Assembly: GCA_900549535.1 (NCBI GenBank)
Contig: UROR01000053.1
Span: 1 to 13,255 of the forward strand
DNA: 13,255 nt
Source: an uncultured Collinsella sp.
GTDB lineage: Bacteria; Actinomycetota; Coriobacteriia; Coriobacteriales; Coriobacteriaceae
Direction of reading: 5' to 3'
The translations under genes were made by a program, and so were the position numbers. The notes beneath the pieces were generated by a model, which was not told the origin of the DNA, made no database searches, and saw nothing but the letters and a program-made list of their open reading frames with translations. Shown piece by piece: positions 1 through 5,696 of this stretch. Positions within the stretch are counted from its first letter, which is position 1, and each line of letters starts with the position of its first letter.

Positions 1-1
1 T

Positions 2-142
2 CAAAAACGTGTATCCGAGCTCGAGCGTGGGGAGTTGGGTTCGAAGAGGCTCGACACGCTGAGCAGGTACGCAGAGAGCCTCGGCGGAAAACTGGTTGCA
101 AGCATCGAGTTTCCCGATCGTACCGTTACGCTTGCGCGCTAA
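2..142 (+). CDS. XRE-family helix-turn-helix protein, C-terminal part (5' end outside the window)
   Basis: An open frame enters from the left edge and ends at TAA 140-142, giving 46 visible residues. The start of the visible part reads QKRVSELERGEL, which looks like the recognition helix and following turn of an XRE/Cro-type HTH domain (the common pattern is VSxxERGE). It is followed by LDTLSRYAESLGGKL and a short tail ending EFPDRTVTLAR. That 'RYxxxLGGxL...F.DxTxxL' ending is typical of small single-domain XRE proteins, many of which are antitoxins of HigB/RelE-type toxins. The N-terminal half and any partner gene lie outside the window, so the antitoxin role is only a possibility. No clear terminator follows it; positions 143-290 are a moderately AT-rich spacer. 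Confidence 0.6.
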   Translation, partial: QKRVSELERGELGSKRLDTLSRYAESLGGKLVASIEFPDRTVTLAR

Positions 143-290
143 AAATCTTCAATTAACCCCCTCACTTTCACCGACTACTAGAGCCGCTCACCAAACCAAC
201 ATGCGCTCTGGGCAAATAGGTTGAACGTTTCGTGCGAGAATGCCCCACAGTAAACAAACTTGCACCAGAGCGTAAGGGGCTGGCATACAC

Positions 291-1034
291 ATGCAGACGG
301 TCTATCGGGTATACGAGGGAACGCGCGAGCCGCATCGGCTTGCCGTCGAGCGCACGGCCGAGGTGCTCGGCCGCGGCGGCCTGGCTTTGATCCCGACCGA
401 GACCGTCTACGGTGTCGCCGTGGCAGTCAACGCCTTCTCGGACGCCGTGCCCCAAGATACAAGCGAATTCCCATCGTGGCCGCGCGATCCGCAGGCTGCC
501 GTCAATGGCGCCGCAGTTCCTGCGCTCGGCACCGGCTATCGCCGTATCTTCACTCTCAAGCAACGTGAACTCACGCAAACCGTCGCTTGGCTGGTCGATG
601 GCGTCGAAGCACTCGACCGCTATGGCGTGGATATCCCCGAAGAGGCTCGCGTACTCGCGCGACGATGCTGGCCGGGAGCCCTGACTATCGTGGTCAAGGC
701 GGCCCCCTGCGTGCCGACCTTTATGCGCGCCGCCGACGACACGGTGGCACTTCGCGCTTCGGCCTCGCCCGTGGTGCAGGCGCTCATCCGCGCCTGCGGC
801 AGCCCTCTTGCCTGCACCAGCGCCAACACGCATGGCGCGCCCGCGCCGGCAAGTTTTGTCACGGTGGAGGAGCGCATCCTGGAGGGGGTCGATGTTGCCG
901 TCGACGCCGGCGAGACCCCGTGTCGCGACGCCTCGACCATCGTGTCGTTCCAGCACGGCGGGCTCCAGATCCTGCGCCAAGGCGCACTTCCCGCATCAGA
1001 GATCGAACGGGTCCTGTCCGACCCGATGCAATAG
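291..1034 (+). CDS. YrdC/Sua5-domain protein, probable threonylcarbamoyl-AMP synthase (TsaC-like), divergent
   Basis: The protein is 247 aa and carries a YrdC fold. Family members make threonylcarbamoyl-AMP from threonine, bicarbonate and ATP for tRNA t6A37 formation in the cytoplasm. Visible marks are PTETVYG (35-41), KQR (90-92, the family's KxR), CWPGALTIVV (126-135), SPLACTSAN with SAN at 177-179, and a DAGETP...ASTIVSF...ILRQGAL end. Length fits the short TsaC type; the extra C-terminal Sua5 domain is absent. Two things are odd: about 30 extra residues (roughly 47-83) sit between PTETVYG and KxR, and the usual KxRxxxKPL continuation is replaced by KQRELTQTV. Start ATG 291 follows AAGGGG (274-279), an 11-base spacing. 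I saw no convincing promoter upstream. glpK follows after 13 bases, probably in one transcript. The family call is firm; the exact function (TsaC or a YciO-like paralogue) is less so. Confidence 0.8.
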   Translation: MQTVYRVYEGTREPHRLAVERTAEVLGRGGLALIPTETVYGVAVAVNAFSDAVPQDTSEFPSWPRDPQAAVNGAAVPALGTGYRRIFTLKQRELTQTVAWLVDGVEALDRYGVDIPEEARVLARRCWPGALTIVVKAAPCVPTFMRAADDTVALRASASPVVQALIRACGSPLACTSANTHGAPAPASFVTVEERILEGVDVAVDAGETPCRDASTIVSFQHGGLQILRQGALPASEIERVLSDPMQ

Positions 1035-1047
1035 AAAGGTGTAAGCG

Positions 1048-2589
1048 ATGTCGTTGAATCTGGGCAGCCTGGGCATGGAAGATGCCTCGTTTAACTTTGG
1101 CGGTTCCTACATCATGGCGCTCGACTGCGGCACCACCTCGGTACTCGCGACCATCGTCGACGAGTACGGCTGCATCGTCGCGCAGGCACGTCGTAGCGTC
1201 AAAACCAGCTTCCCGCGTCCCGGTTGGATAGAGCAAGACCCCATGGAGGTGCTTGCCAGCCAGATCGGCGTGATGATGGAGGTCCAGTTTAAGAGCGGCA
1301 TCCATTCTGACCGCATCGCCGCCATCGGTATCTCCAACCAGCGCGAGACCACGGTGGTGTGGGACCGCATAAGCGGCCAACCCATCTATAACGCCATCGT
1401 GTGGCAATGCCGTCGCACCGCACCTCTGATCGACGAGCTGGTCGAGCGGGGCGCAGAAGAGCTGGTGCGCTCCCGCACGGGACTCACGCTCGATCCGTAT
1501 TTCTCGGCTTCCAAGGTGCAGTGGATCCTCGACAACGTCGACGGTGCGCGTGAGAGCGCGGCGGCGGGCGACCTCATGTTCGGCACCATCGATACCTGGC
1601 TCATCTACAACCTCACCGGCAGTCAGGTCTTTGCCACCGACTACACCAATGCCAGCCGCACGGCGCTCTTTAATATCCATACGCTCGATTGGGACGACGA
1701 CCTGCTGGCGCTCTTTGACGTTCCACGTTCCATGATGCCCGAGGTTCGTTGGAGCTCGGGCGACTACGGCCGCGTCGCGAGCGACATCATGACCAACATG
1801 CCGCCCATCATGGGCGTGGCGGGCGATCAGCAGGCGTCGCTGTTCGGCCACTGCTGCTTCCATCCCGGCCAGACCAAAAACACCTATGGCACGGGCTGCT
1901 TTATGCTCATGAACACCGGCGACGAGGTCGTCGAATCCAAGAACGGTCTGGTCTCCACGATCGGTATCGCCGCGGACGGCAAGATCAGCTATGCGCTCGA
2001 GGGTTCTATCTTTGCCGCCGGCTCAACCATGAACTGGCTGCGCAACAACATGGGCATCATCTCGAGTGTGAGCGAGTCCGCGCAACTCGCCGCTTCGATC
2101 AACGACAACGAGGGCTGCTACTTCGTCCCCGCCTTCGCTGGCCTGGGCGCTCCCTGGTGGGACCCGCGTGCCCGCGGTATCGTGTGCGGCCTGACCGGTG
2201 CCTCGAGTCGCGCGACCATTGTGCGTGCGGCCTGCGAGTCCATGGCCTACCAGAGTTATGACGTGCTGCGCGCCATGGAGCAGGACGTGGGACTTTCGAT
2301 TGAGCGCCTGTCCGTCGATGGCGGCGCCTCACGCAACGAGTTCATCATGCAATTCCAGGCCGACCTGCTGGATATCCCCGTGCTGCAATGCGAGACGGTG
2401 GAGACCACGGCAATCGGTGCCGCGTACTTGGCGGGTCTTGCCGTCGGCTATTGGGAAGACCTTGAAGAGCTGGAGCAAAATGCCCAGATCGTTAGGACCT
2501 TCCTTCCCCATATGTCCGCCGAGCGTCGCGAGCAAAACCTTGCGGGCTGGCGTGATGCAGTCAAGCGCTCGCTCAGTACCGCACAGTAG
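1048..2589 (+). CDS. glpK: Glycerol kinase (FGGY family)
   Basis: This 513-aa cytoplasmic enzyme phosphorylates glycerol with ATP to sn-glycerol 3-phosphate. FGGY landmarks are in order: MALDCGTTS (23-31, phosphate loop, Cys where GlpK usually has Gln), GISNQRET with R99-E100, IVWQCRRT with W119, DPYFSASK with Y151, GVAGDQQASLFG with D260-Q261 (catalytic base and glycerol contact), GTGCF (281-285), GLGAPWWDP (365-373), DGGASRN (424-430) and TTAIGAAYLAGLAVG (453-467). About 20 extra N-terminal residues precede the kinase fold. The start is supported by GAAAGGTG just before GTAAGCG-ATG. The segment before GVAGDQQ (about 239-255) lacks both the GGKGGT loop that binds fructose 1,6-bisphosphate in E. 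coli and the HFYG histidine phosphorylated by HPr in Firmicutes. No glpF or glpD is nearby. Co-transcription with the upstream YrdC gene is likely from the 13-base gap. Confidence 0.95.
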   Translation: MSLNLGSLGMEDASFNFGGSYIMALDCGTTSVLATIVDEYGCIVAQARRSVKTSFPRPGWIEQDPMEVLASQIGVMMEVQFKSGIHSDRIAAIGISNQRETTVVWDRISGQPIYNAIVWQCRRTAPLIDELVERGAEELVRSRTGLTLDPYFSASKVQWILDNVDGARESAAAGDLMFGTIDTWLIYNLTGSQVFATDYTNASRTALFNIHTLDWDDDLLALFDVPRSMMPEVRWSSGDYGRVASDIMTNMPPIMGVAGDQQASLFGHCCFHPGQTKNTYGTGCFMLMNTGDEVVESKNGLVSTIGIAADGKISYALEGSIFAAGSTMNWLRNNMGIISSVSESAQLAASINDNEGCYFVPAFAGLGAPWWDPRARGIVCGLTGASSRATIVRAACESMAYQSYDVLRAMEQDVGLSIERLSVDGGASRNEFIMQFQADLLDIPVLQCETVETTAIGAAYLAGLAVGYWEDLEELEQNAQIVRTFLPHMSAERREQNLAGWRDAVKRSLSTAQ

Positions 2590-2661
2590 GGCTGCGATGG
2601 GCTGCTCGATACAACAAACCGCTAAACTTATGCACGGCGCGCGGCAACAACATCGCCATGC

Positions 2662-2677
2662 GCCTTGTCAGCAAGGC
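2662..2677 (+). other. Small hairpin in the leader before upp
   Basis: GCCTTG (2662-2667) and CAAGGC (2672-2677) form a perfect 6-bp inverted repeat with a TCAG loop. It lies 17 bases before the GAAAGGGG ribosome-binding site of upp. No T-run follows, so it is not an intrinsic terminator. It may be an RNA structure in the upp leader or chance. The surrounding 123-base gap between glpK and upp also holds a TAAACT (2623-2628) resembling a -10 box, but no matching -35 was seen. Confidence 0.3.
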
Positions 2678-2712
2678 CATCTTCCGGCCGCAACGAAAGG
2701 GGCAATCAACCC

Positions 2713-3360
2713 ATGACCGTCACCTACGATACGTCCCGTGTGACCCTTGTCGATCACCCGCTCGTCCAGCATAAGCTGTCGATTCTGCGCGACAAAAACA
2801 CCGGCACCAACCAGTTCCGCCAGCTCGTGCGCGAGCTTGCGCTCTTTGACGGCTACGAGGCCATGCGCGACCTGCCCATGGAAGACGTCGAGGTCGAGAC
2901 CCCCATCACCACTGCCACGTTTAAGCAGCTTGCCGGCAAGAAGCTCGCTATTGTTCCTATCCTGCGTGCGGGCCTTGGCATGGTCGATGGCATCCTCGAC
3001 TTGGTACCCTCCGCTCGCGTGGGCCACATCGGTATGGAGCGCGACGAGGTCACCCACGAGCCGCACGAGTATTACTGCAAGATGCCCAAGGATATCGACC
3101 AGCGCATCTGCCTGGTCGTCGACCCCATGCTTGCCACGGGCGGTTCGGCCGAGATGGCCATCAGCTACCTGCGCGAGCGCGGTGTCAAGGATATCCGCAT
3201 GCTGTGCATCGTCGCCGCGCCCGAGGGTCTCAAGTCGCTGACCGAAAAGGACCCCGACGTACATATTTATACCTGCGCCATCGATGACCATCTCAACGAG
3301 GCCGCCTACATCGTTCCCGGCCTGGGCGACGCCGGCGACCGCATCTACGGTACGCTCTAG
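2713..3360 (+). CDS. upp: Uracil phosphoribosyltransferase
   Basis: The product is 215 aa, close to the usual 208-210. It salvages uracil by joining it to PRPP, giving UMP and pyrophosphate in the cytoplasm. The PRPP-binding signature DPMLATGGSA is at 137-146. The uracil-binding C-terminal GLGDAGDRIYGT is at 203-214. PILRAGLGMVDG (82-93) and the N-terminal VDHPLVQHKLSILRDKNT are classic for the family. I chose ATG 2713 because GAAAGGGG (2695-2702) precedes it by 10 bases and the protein then starts as known homologues do; an in-frame ATG at 2665 would add 16 residues with no conserved look. It stands alone between a 123-base gap and a terminator at 3403. Its place just upstream of atpI matches the Bacillus order. 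Confidence 0.96.
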   Translation: MTVTYDTSRVTLVDHPLVQHKLSILRDKNTGTNQFRQLVRELALFDGYEAMRDLPMEDVEVETPITTATFKQLAGKKLAIVPILRAGLGMVDGILDLVPSARVGHIGMERDEVTHEPHEYYCKMPKDIDQRICLVVDPMLATGGSAEMAISYLRERGVKDIRMLCIVAAPEGLKSLTEKDPDVHIYTCAIDDHLNEAAYIVPGLGDAGDRIYGTL

Positions 3361-3402
3361 TCGTTGGGCCTTGTCGGCTACGGTCACAAATACGAAGAAA
3401 TG

Positions 3403-3444
3403 GTGCGCGCGGGCGAGCAAAAGTCGTCCACGCGCACTTCTGTT
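3403..3444 (+). terminator. Likely intrinsic terminator of upp
   Basis: GTGCGCG (3403-3409) pairs with CGCGCAC (3431-3437). After one C-A mismatch, GGGCGA (3411-3416) pairs with TCGTCC (3424-3429, one G-U), leaving a 7-base loop GCAAAAG. The 13-bp stem is GC-rich and is followed by TTCTGTT, a short imperfect T-run. It lies 42 bases past the upp stop and before the atp promoter, where a terminator is expected. Confidence 0.65.
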
Positions 3445-3477
3445 AACGGACGTTTTGCCCTGAGGGGTTCGAAAAAA

Positions 3478-3553
3478 CGTATTACCGTACCTGCGGCATA
3501 AAGAAGGCCTTAAGAAAACGTACAGGTGCGTATTAACCGTTTGTTTTACGGTT
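3478..3553 (+). promoter_or_regulatory. Repeat-rich candidate operator region upstream of the atp operon
   Basis: CGTATTACCGT (3478-3488) recurs as CGTATTAACCGT (3529-3540), 51 bases apart. An inverted repeat AACCGT (3535-3540) / ACGGTT (3548-3553) with a 7-base AT-rich spacer overlaps the first base or two of the -35 box. GTAC also occurs four times (3487, 3520, 3554, 3573). This pattern could be binding sites for a regulator of the atp operon. No regulator family is recognised from the motif, and chance repetition cannot be excluded. Confidence 0.35.
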
Positions 3554-3579
3554 GTACTTTAGCGATTGGCTCGTACAAT
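3552..3579 (+). promoter_or_regulatory. Probable main sigma-70-type promoter of the atp operon
   Basis: TTGTAC (-35, 3552-3557) and TACAAT (-10, 3574-3579) are 16 bases apart. The predicted transcription start is near 3586, which gives about 55 bases of leader before the atpI GTG. It lies after the upp terminator and before the first atp cistron. -35 and -10 are themselves partly an inverted repeat (TTGTAC / GTACAA). Confidence 0.6.
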
Positions 3580-3587
3580 AGTCACCA

Positions 3588-3620
3588 ATGTTTGGCTGGG
3601 ACTGTGCTGTGAGGCGTTAA
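3588..3620 (+). other. Possible 10-codon leader ORF before atpI
   Basis: ATG 3588 opens a 10-residue frame, MFGWDCAVRR, ending at TAA 3618-3620. It has no Shine-Dalgarno, but the ATG falls about at the predicted transcription start, so it could be a leaderless mini-ORF. Its stop directly abuts the AAAGGAAAG ribosome-binding site of atpI. It may equally be chance. Confidence 0.18.
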
Positions 3621-3640
3621 AAAGGAAAGCGAGGAAGCCA

Positions 3641-3952
3641 GTGTTTCAGATAGCCGATCTGCTCGCTATCGTTGCAGGCGTCATCGCGGGCGCAATTGCC
3701 TTCCTTCCCTTTGTTTTTACGCTCAAGCCGGTTCTTGACGATAAACAGAATGCGGACATGCTCAAGGGCATGGTGAGTCTGGCGGTCTCGGCAGTCGCCC
3801 TGCTCGTCTTTACCTTGGTTGTGTTTGCGTTGTTCGGAGAGGCATTTCGCATGTTCCTCCTGGGCGAGGCGATCGGCTTCGTGGCCTTTATGGCCGCCTG
3901 CACGGTTCGCGTTGCCAAGGCGCTGCGAGATCCTCATGAGGTCGAAAGGTAA
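3641..3952 (+). CDS. atpI: AtpI-like membrane protein of the ATP synthase operon
   Basis: The product is a 103-aa hydrophobic protein in the atpI position, first in the operon. About three membrane spans are visible: residues 5-28 (IADLLAIVAGVIAGAIAFLPF...), 44-64 and 71-90, with a charged loop LKPVLDDKQNAD between the first two. AtpI proteins are small, poorly conserved helpers thought to aid c-ring or Fo assembly; identity here rests on size, topology and place rather than a strict motif. I chose GTG 3641 because AAAGGAAAG and GAGGAAG (3621-3637) precede it. The longer frame from TTG 3566 would start upstream of the -10 box and has no ribosome-binding site. atpB starts 4 bases after its stop, and atpB's GAAAGGT site lies in its last codons. 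Confidence 0.75.
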   Translation: MFQIADLLAIVAGVIAGAIAFLPFVFTLKPVLDDKQNADMLKGMVSLAVSAVALLVFTLVVFALFGEAFRMFLLGEAIGFVAFMAACTVRVAKALRDPHEVER

Positions 3953-3955
3953 GTC

Positions 3956-4759
3956 GTGGAAATTTTTGAAAAGCTGCCTGATGAGATTAATCATCTGGTC
4001 AGCGAGTTCAGCTCCACCCCTGTCGTGGGCGATCTGAGCTGCGGCATCACGCAGTACTCGTTTTGGCTGATCGTCTCCACGATCGTGCTCCTGATCGTCC
4101 TGGCCGTGTTCAAGAAGAAGCAGACCCTGGTTCCCAAGGGCTTCTTCGTCAACGGTTTCGAGTACATCATCGAGTACGTCGAGAACGATATCGGCAAGGG
4201 CGTCGTGGGTGAGAACTGGAAGAAACACTTCCCGTTCCTGTGCTCGCTTTTCCTGTTCATCCTGATCAATAACATGATCGGCCTGATCCCGGGAATGAAG
4301 CCCGGCACCGGCGCAATCGGCTCCACCGCCGCGCTCGCCATCTTCGCCTTCGTGTACTTCATCTACTACGGATGCAAGGCTCACGGCGTGATCGGCTACA
4401 TCAAGAGCCTCGCCCCGCAGGGCGTGAGCTTCCCGATGAACGTGCTTGTGTGGGTCGTCGAGCTTTTCTCGACCTTCCTGCGCCTCATCACGCTCGCCGT
4501 CCGTCTGTTCTGCAACATGTTCGCAGGACACGTGGTCATGGGCTCGTTCGCCATCATGGCGAGCATGTTCATGCAGCCGCTGCTTCAGCAGGTTTCCGCG
4601 GCCCACGCCGTCGGCGCCCTGCCTTCGCTGGCCTGGCTTGCCATCCTCATCCTGATCTATGCGATCGAGCTTGTGGTCGGCGCCATCCAGGCTTACGTCT
4701 TCACGGTCCTTACCGCCGTGTATGTCTCCGAGGCAGAGGAGGTCGCGGAGGAGGAGTAA
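3956..4759 (+). CDS. atpB: F1Fo ATP synthase subunit a
   Basis: This 267-aa integral membrane protein forms the proton half-channels of Fo next to the c ring. The essential arginine is R183 in AVRLFCNMFAGH (E. coli R210), with N187 as in E. coli N214. The two polar channel residues are exchanged relative to E. coli: H192 sits where E. coli has E219, and E238 sits where it has H245, with Q245 matching Q252. Membrane helices are visible around 35-52, 93-112, 121-138, 160-180, 182-207 and 225-258. The Glu-rich tail EAEEVAEEE is cytoplasmic by inference. Start GTG 3956 follows GAAAGGT, which overlaps the atpI stop, so the two are probably translationally coupled. A 124-base gap separates it from atpE. 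Confidence 0.95.
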   Translation: MEIFEKLPDEINHLVSEFSSTPVVGDLSCGITQYSFWLIVSTIVLLIVLAVFKKKQTLVPKGFFVNGFEYIIEYVENDIGKGVVGENWKKHFPFLCSLFLFILINNMIGLIPGMKPGTGAIGSTAALAIFAFVYFIYYGCKAHGVIGYIKSLAPQGVSFPMNVLVWVVELFSTFLRLITLAVRLFCNMFAGHVVMGSFAIMASMFMQPLLQQVSAAHAVGALPSLAWLAILILIYAIELVVGAIQAYVFTVLTAVYVSEAEEVAEEE

Positions 4760-4771
4760 TCTTCCGTTCGC

Positions 4772-4867
4772 GCCTTAAAGGTAAGGCAATTCGTTAAACC
4801 GCCGGTGCCCGTACCCATGGAGCCCGGCAGTTATAAAAAGGTTATCCTGCGTGAAATAAGACACGCA
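4772..4867 (+). promoter_or_regulatory. Three consecutive inverted repeats in the atpB-atpE gap
   Basis: The only sizeable gap inside the operon (4760-4883) holds three inverted repeats. The first is GCCTTA-AAGG-TAAGGC (4772-4787, perfect 6 bp). The second is GCCGG (4801-4805) with CCGGC (4824-4828), a weaker 5-bp stem with a long loop. The third is TGCGTG (4848-4853) with CACGCA (4862-4867), 6 bp with an A-rich 8-base loop, four bases before the AAAGGAGG of atpE. No strong T-run follows any of them, so they are not clear terminators. A TATAAA at 4832 lacks a -35 partner. They may set mRNA processing, stability or atpE translation. Confidence 0.4.
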
Positions 4868-4883
4868 CGACAAAGGAGGAATC

Positions 4884-5078
4884 GTGGGAGTTATCGGTTA
4901 CGGTCTCGGTGTTATCGGCGCTGGTCTTGCTATCGGCCTGTCTGCTCTGGGTGCTACGGGTGCTATGGCCCGTCAGCCTGAGGTCCAGGGCCGCGTGTTC
5001 ACCGTCTTCATCATGGGCTCCGCCTTCGGCGAGGCTCTGGCTCTGATCGGCTTCGTTGTCGCGCTGATCGTTAAATAG
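4884..5078 (+). CDS. atpE: F1Fo ATP synthase subunit c (ring proteolipid)
   Basis: The product is 64 aa, shorter than the usual 70-85, but complete for a two-helix hairpin. Helix 1 (about 3-29) is glycine-rich (GYGLGVIGAGLAIGL). The polar loop RQPE at 30-33 contacts gamma/epsilon. Helix 2 (about 36-63) carries the ion-carrying carboxylate E50 in GSAFGEALALIG. Residues used for Na+ binding in Na+-type rings (Gln in helix 1, Ser-Thr after the Glu) are replaced by Ile and Ala-Leu, so proton coupling is expected. Start GTG 4884 has a near-perfect AAAGGAGG (4872-4879) four bases upstream, the strongest such site in the window. This suits a subunit needed in 10 or more copies. An in-frame stop at 4857 rules out a longer N-terminus. 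Confidence 0.95.
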   Translation: MGVIGYGLGVIGAGLAIGLSALGATGAMARQPEVQGRVFTVFIMGSAFGEALALIGFVVALIVK

Positions 5079-5093
5079 CACGGAGCGTCAAGT

Positions 5094-5696
5094 ATGAATC
5101 TTTCATTCCAGAAGAGCGCGATCGCACTCTCCGCGTCCGCGGCCGCGCTGCTCATGCCGGTTTCCGCGTTCGCCGAGGACGGCGCTGCCGGTGCGGACAT
5201 CCTCATCCCTAAGATGGCGGAGTTCATCCCGGCGCTTATCGCCTTCCTGATCATCTGGATCGTGCTGGCCAAGGTCGCCCTGCCGGGCATCATGAAAACC
5301 ATGGAGGAGCGCGGCAAGAAGATCGAGGAGAGCCTCGACGAGGCCGAGAAGACCAAGCAGGAGGCTATCGCCAAGCGCGCTGAGTCCGACTCGATCGTCA
5401 CCGACGCCCGTCGTCAGGCTGCCGACATCGTTCTCGAGGCCCGTAAGGACGCCGAGTCCGAGCGCGCCCGTATTATCGAGGCTGCTCACAAGGAGGCCGA
5501 GGAGATTATCGCCAAGGCCCACACGACCGTCGAGGACGAGCGCAAGTCCATCTACGCCGGTGCCGCGAGCTCCATCGCCGACCTGTCCGTTGCCGTCGCC
5601 ACCAAGATCGTGGGCGAGGCACTCGAGGACGAGGGCGAGCAGAAGAAGCTCATCGAGCGCTACATCCAGGAAGCAGGTAGCCTGAATGCCGACTAG
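5094..5696 (+). CDS. atpF: F1Fo ATP synthase subunit b, with signal-peptide-like N-terminus
   Basis: The product is 200 aa against about 156 in E. coli. The membrane anchor is around 43-65 (MAEFIPALIAFLIIWIVLAKVALPGI). It is followed by a long charged coiled coil (about 66-160) rich in E/K/A, the peripheral stalk that holds F1 still via delta. Before the anchor lies an extra segment that reads like a Sec signal peptide: K7, a hydrophobic/small-residue core to about residue 22, and a cleavage-like A-F-A at 25-27 followed by EDG. Cleavage would leave the b N-terminus outside, the normal topology. It starts 15 bases after atpE with CGGAG (5081-5085) upstream. Its end overlaps atpH by 11 bases, so coupled translation is likely. 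Confidence 0.93.
   Translation: MNLSFQKSAIALSASAAALLMPVSAFAEDGAAGADILIPKMAEFIPALIAFLIIWIVLAKVALPGIMKTMEERGKKIEESLDEAEKTKQEAIAKRAESDSIVTDARRQAADIVLEARKDAESERARIIEAAHKEAEEIIAKAHTTVEDERKSIYAGAASSIADLSVAVATKIVGEALEDEGEQKKLIERYIQEAGSLNAD

Noticed and set aside
221..256. TTGAAC as a -35 box for the Sua5 gene
   Set aside because: No acceptable -10 lies 16-19 bases downstream; TAAACA at 251 is 24 bases away.
859..1863. A 334-codon minus-strand frame across the Sua5/glpK junction
   Set aside because: It overlaps two well-supported genes and has no ribosome-binding site or family features.
2665..2712. Longer upp start at ATG 2665
   Set aside because: It lies inside a hairpin, lacks a Shine-Dalgarno, and the extra residues do not fit the family; ATG 2713 has GAAAGGGG.
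3566..3640. Longer atpI start at TTG 3566
   Set aside because: It would begin upstream of the -10 box, has no ribosome-binding site, and adds 25 residues with no membrane or conserved character.
4801..4840. GCCGG/CCGGC plus TTATAAAA as an intrinsic terminator or internal promoter before atpE
   Set aside because: The stem is only 5 bp with an 18-base loop, the downstream run is A-rich rather than T-rich, and no -35 box is present.
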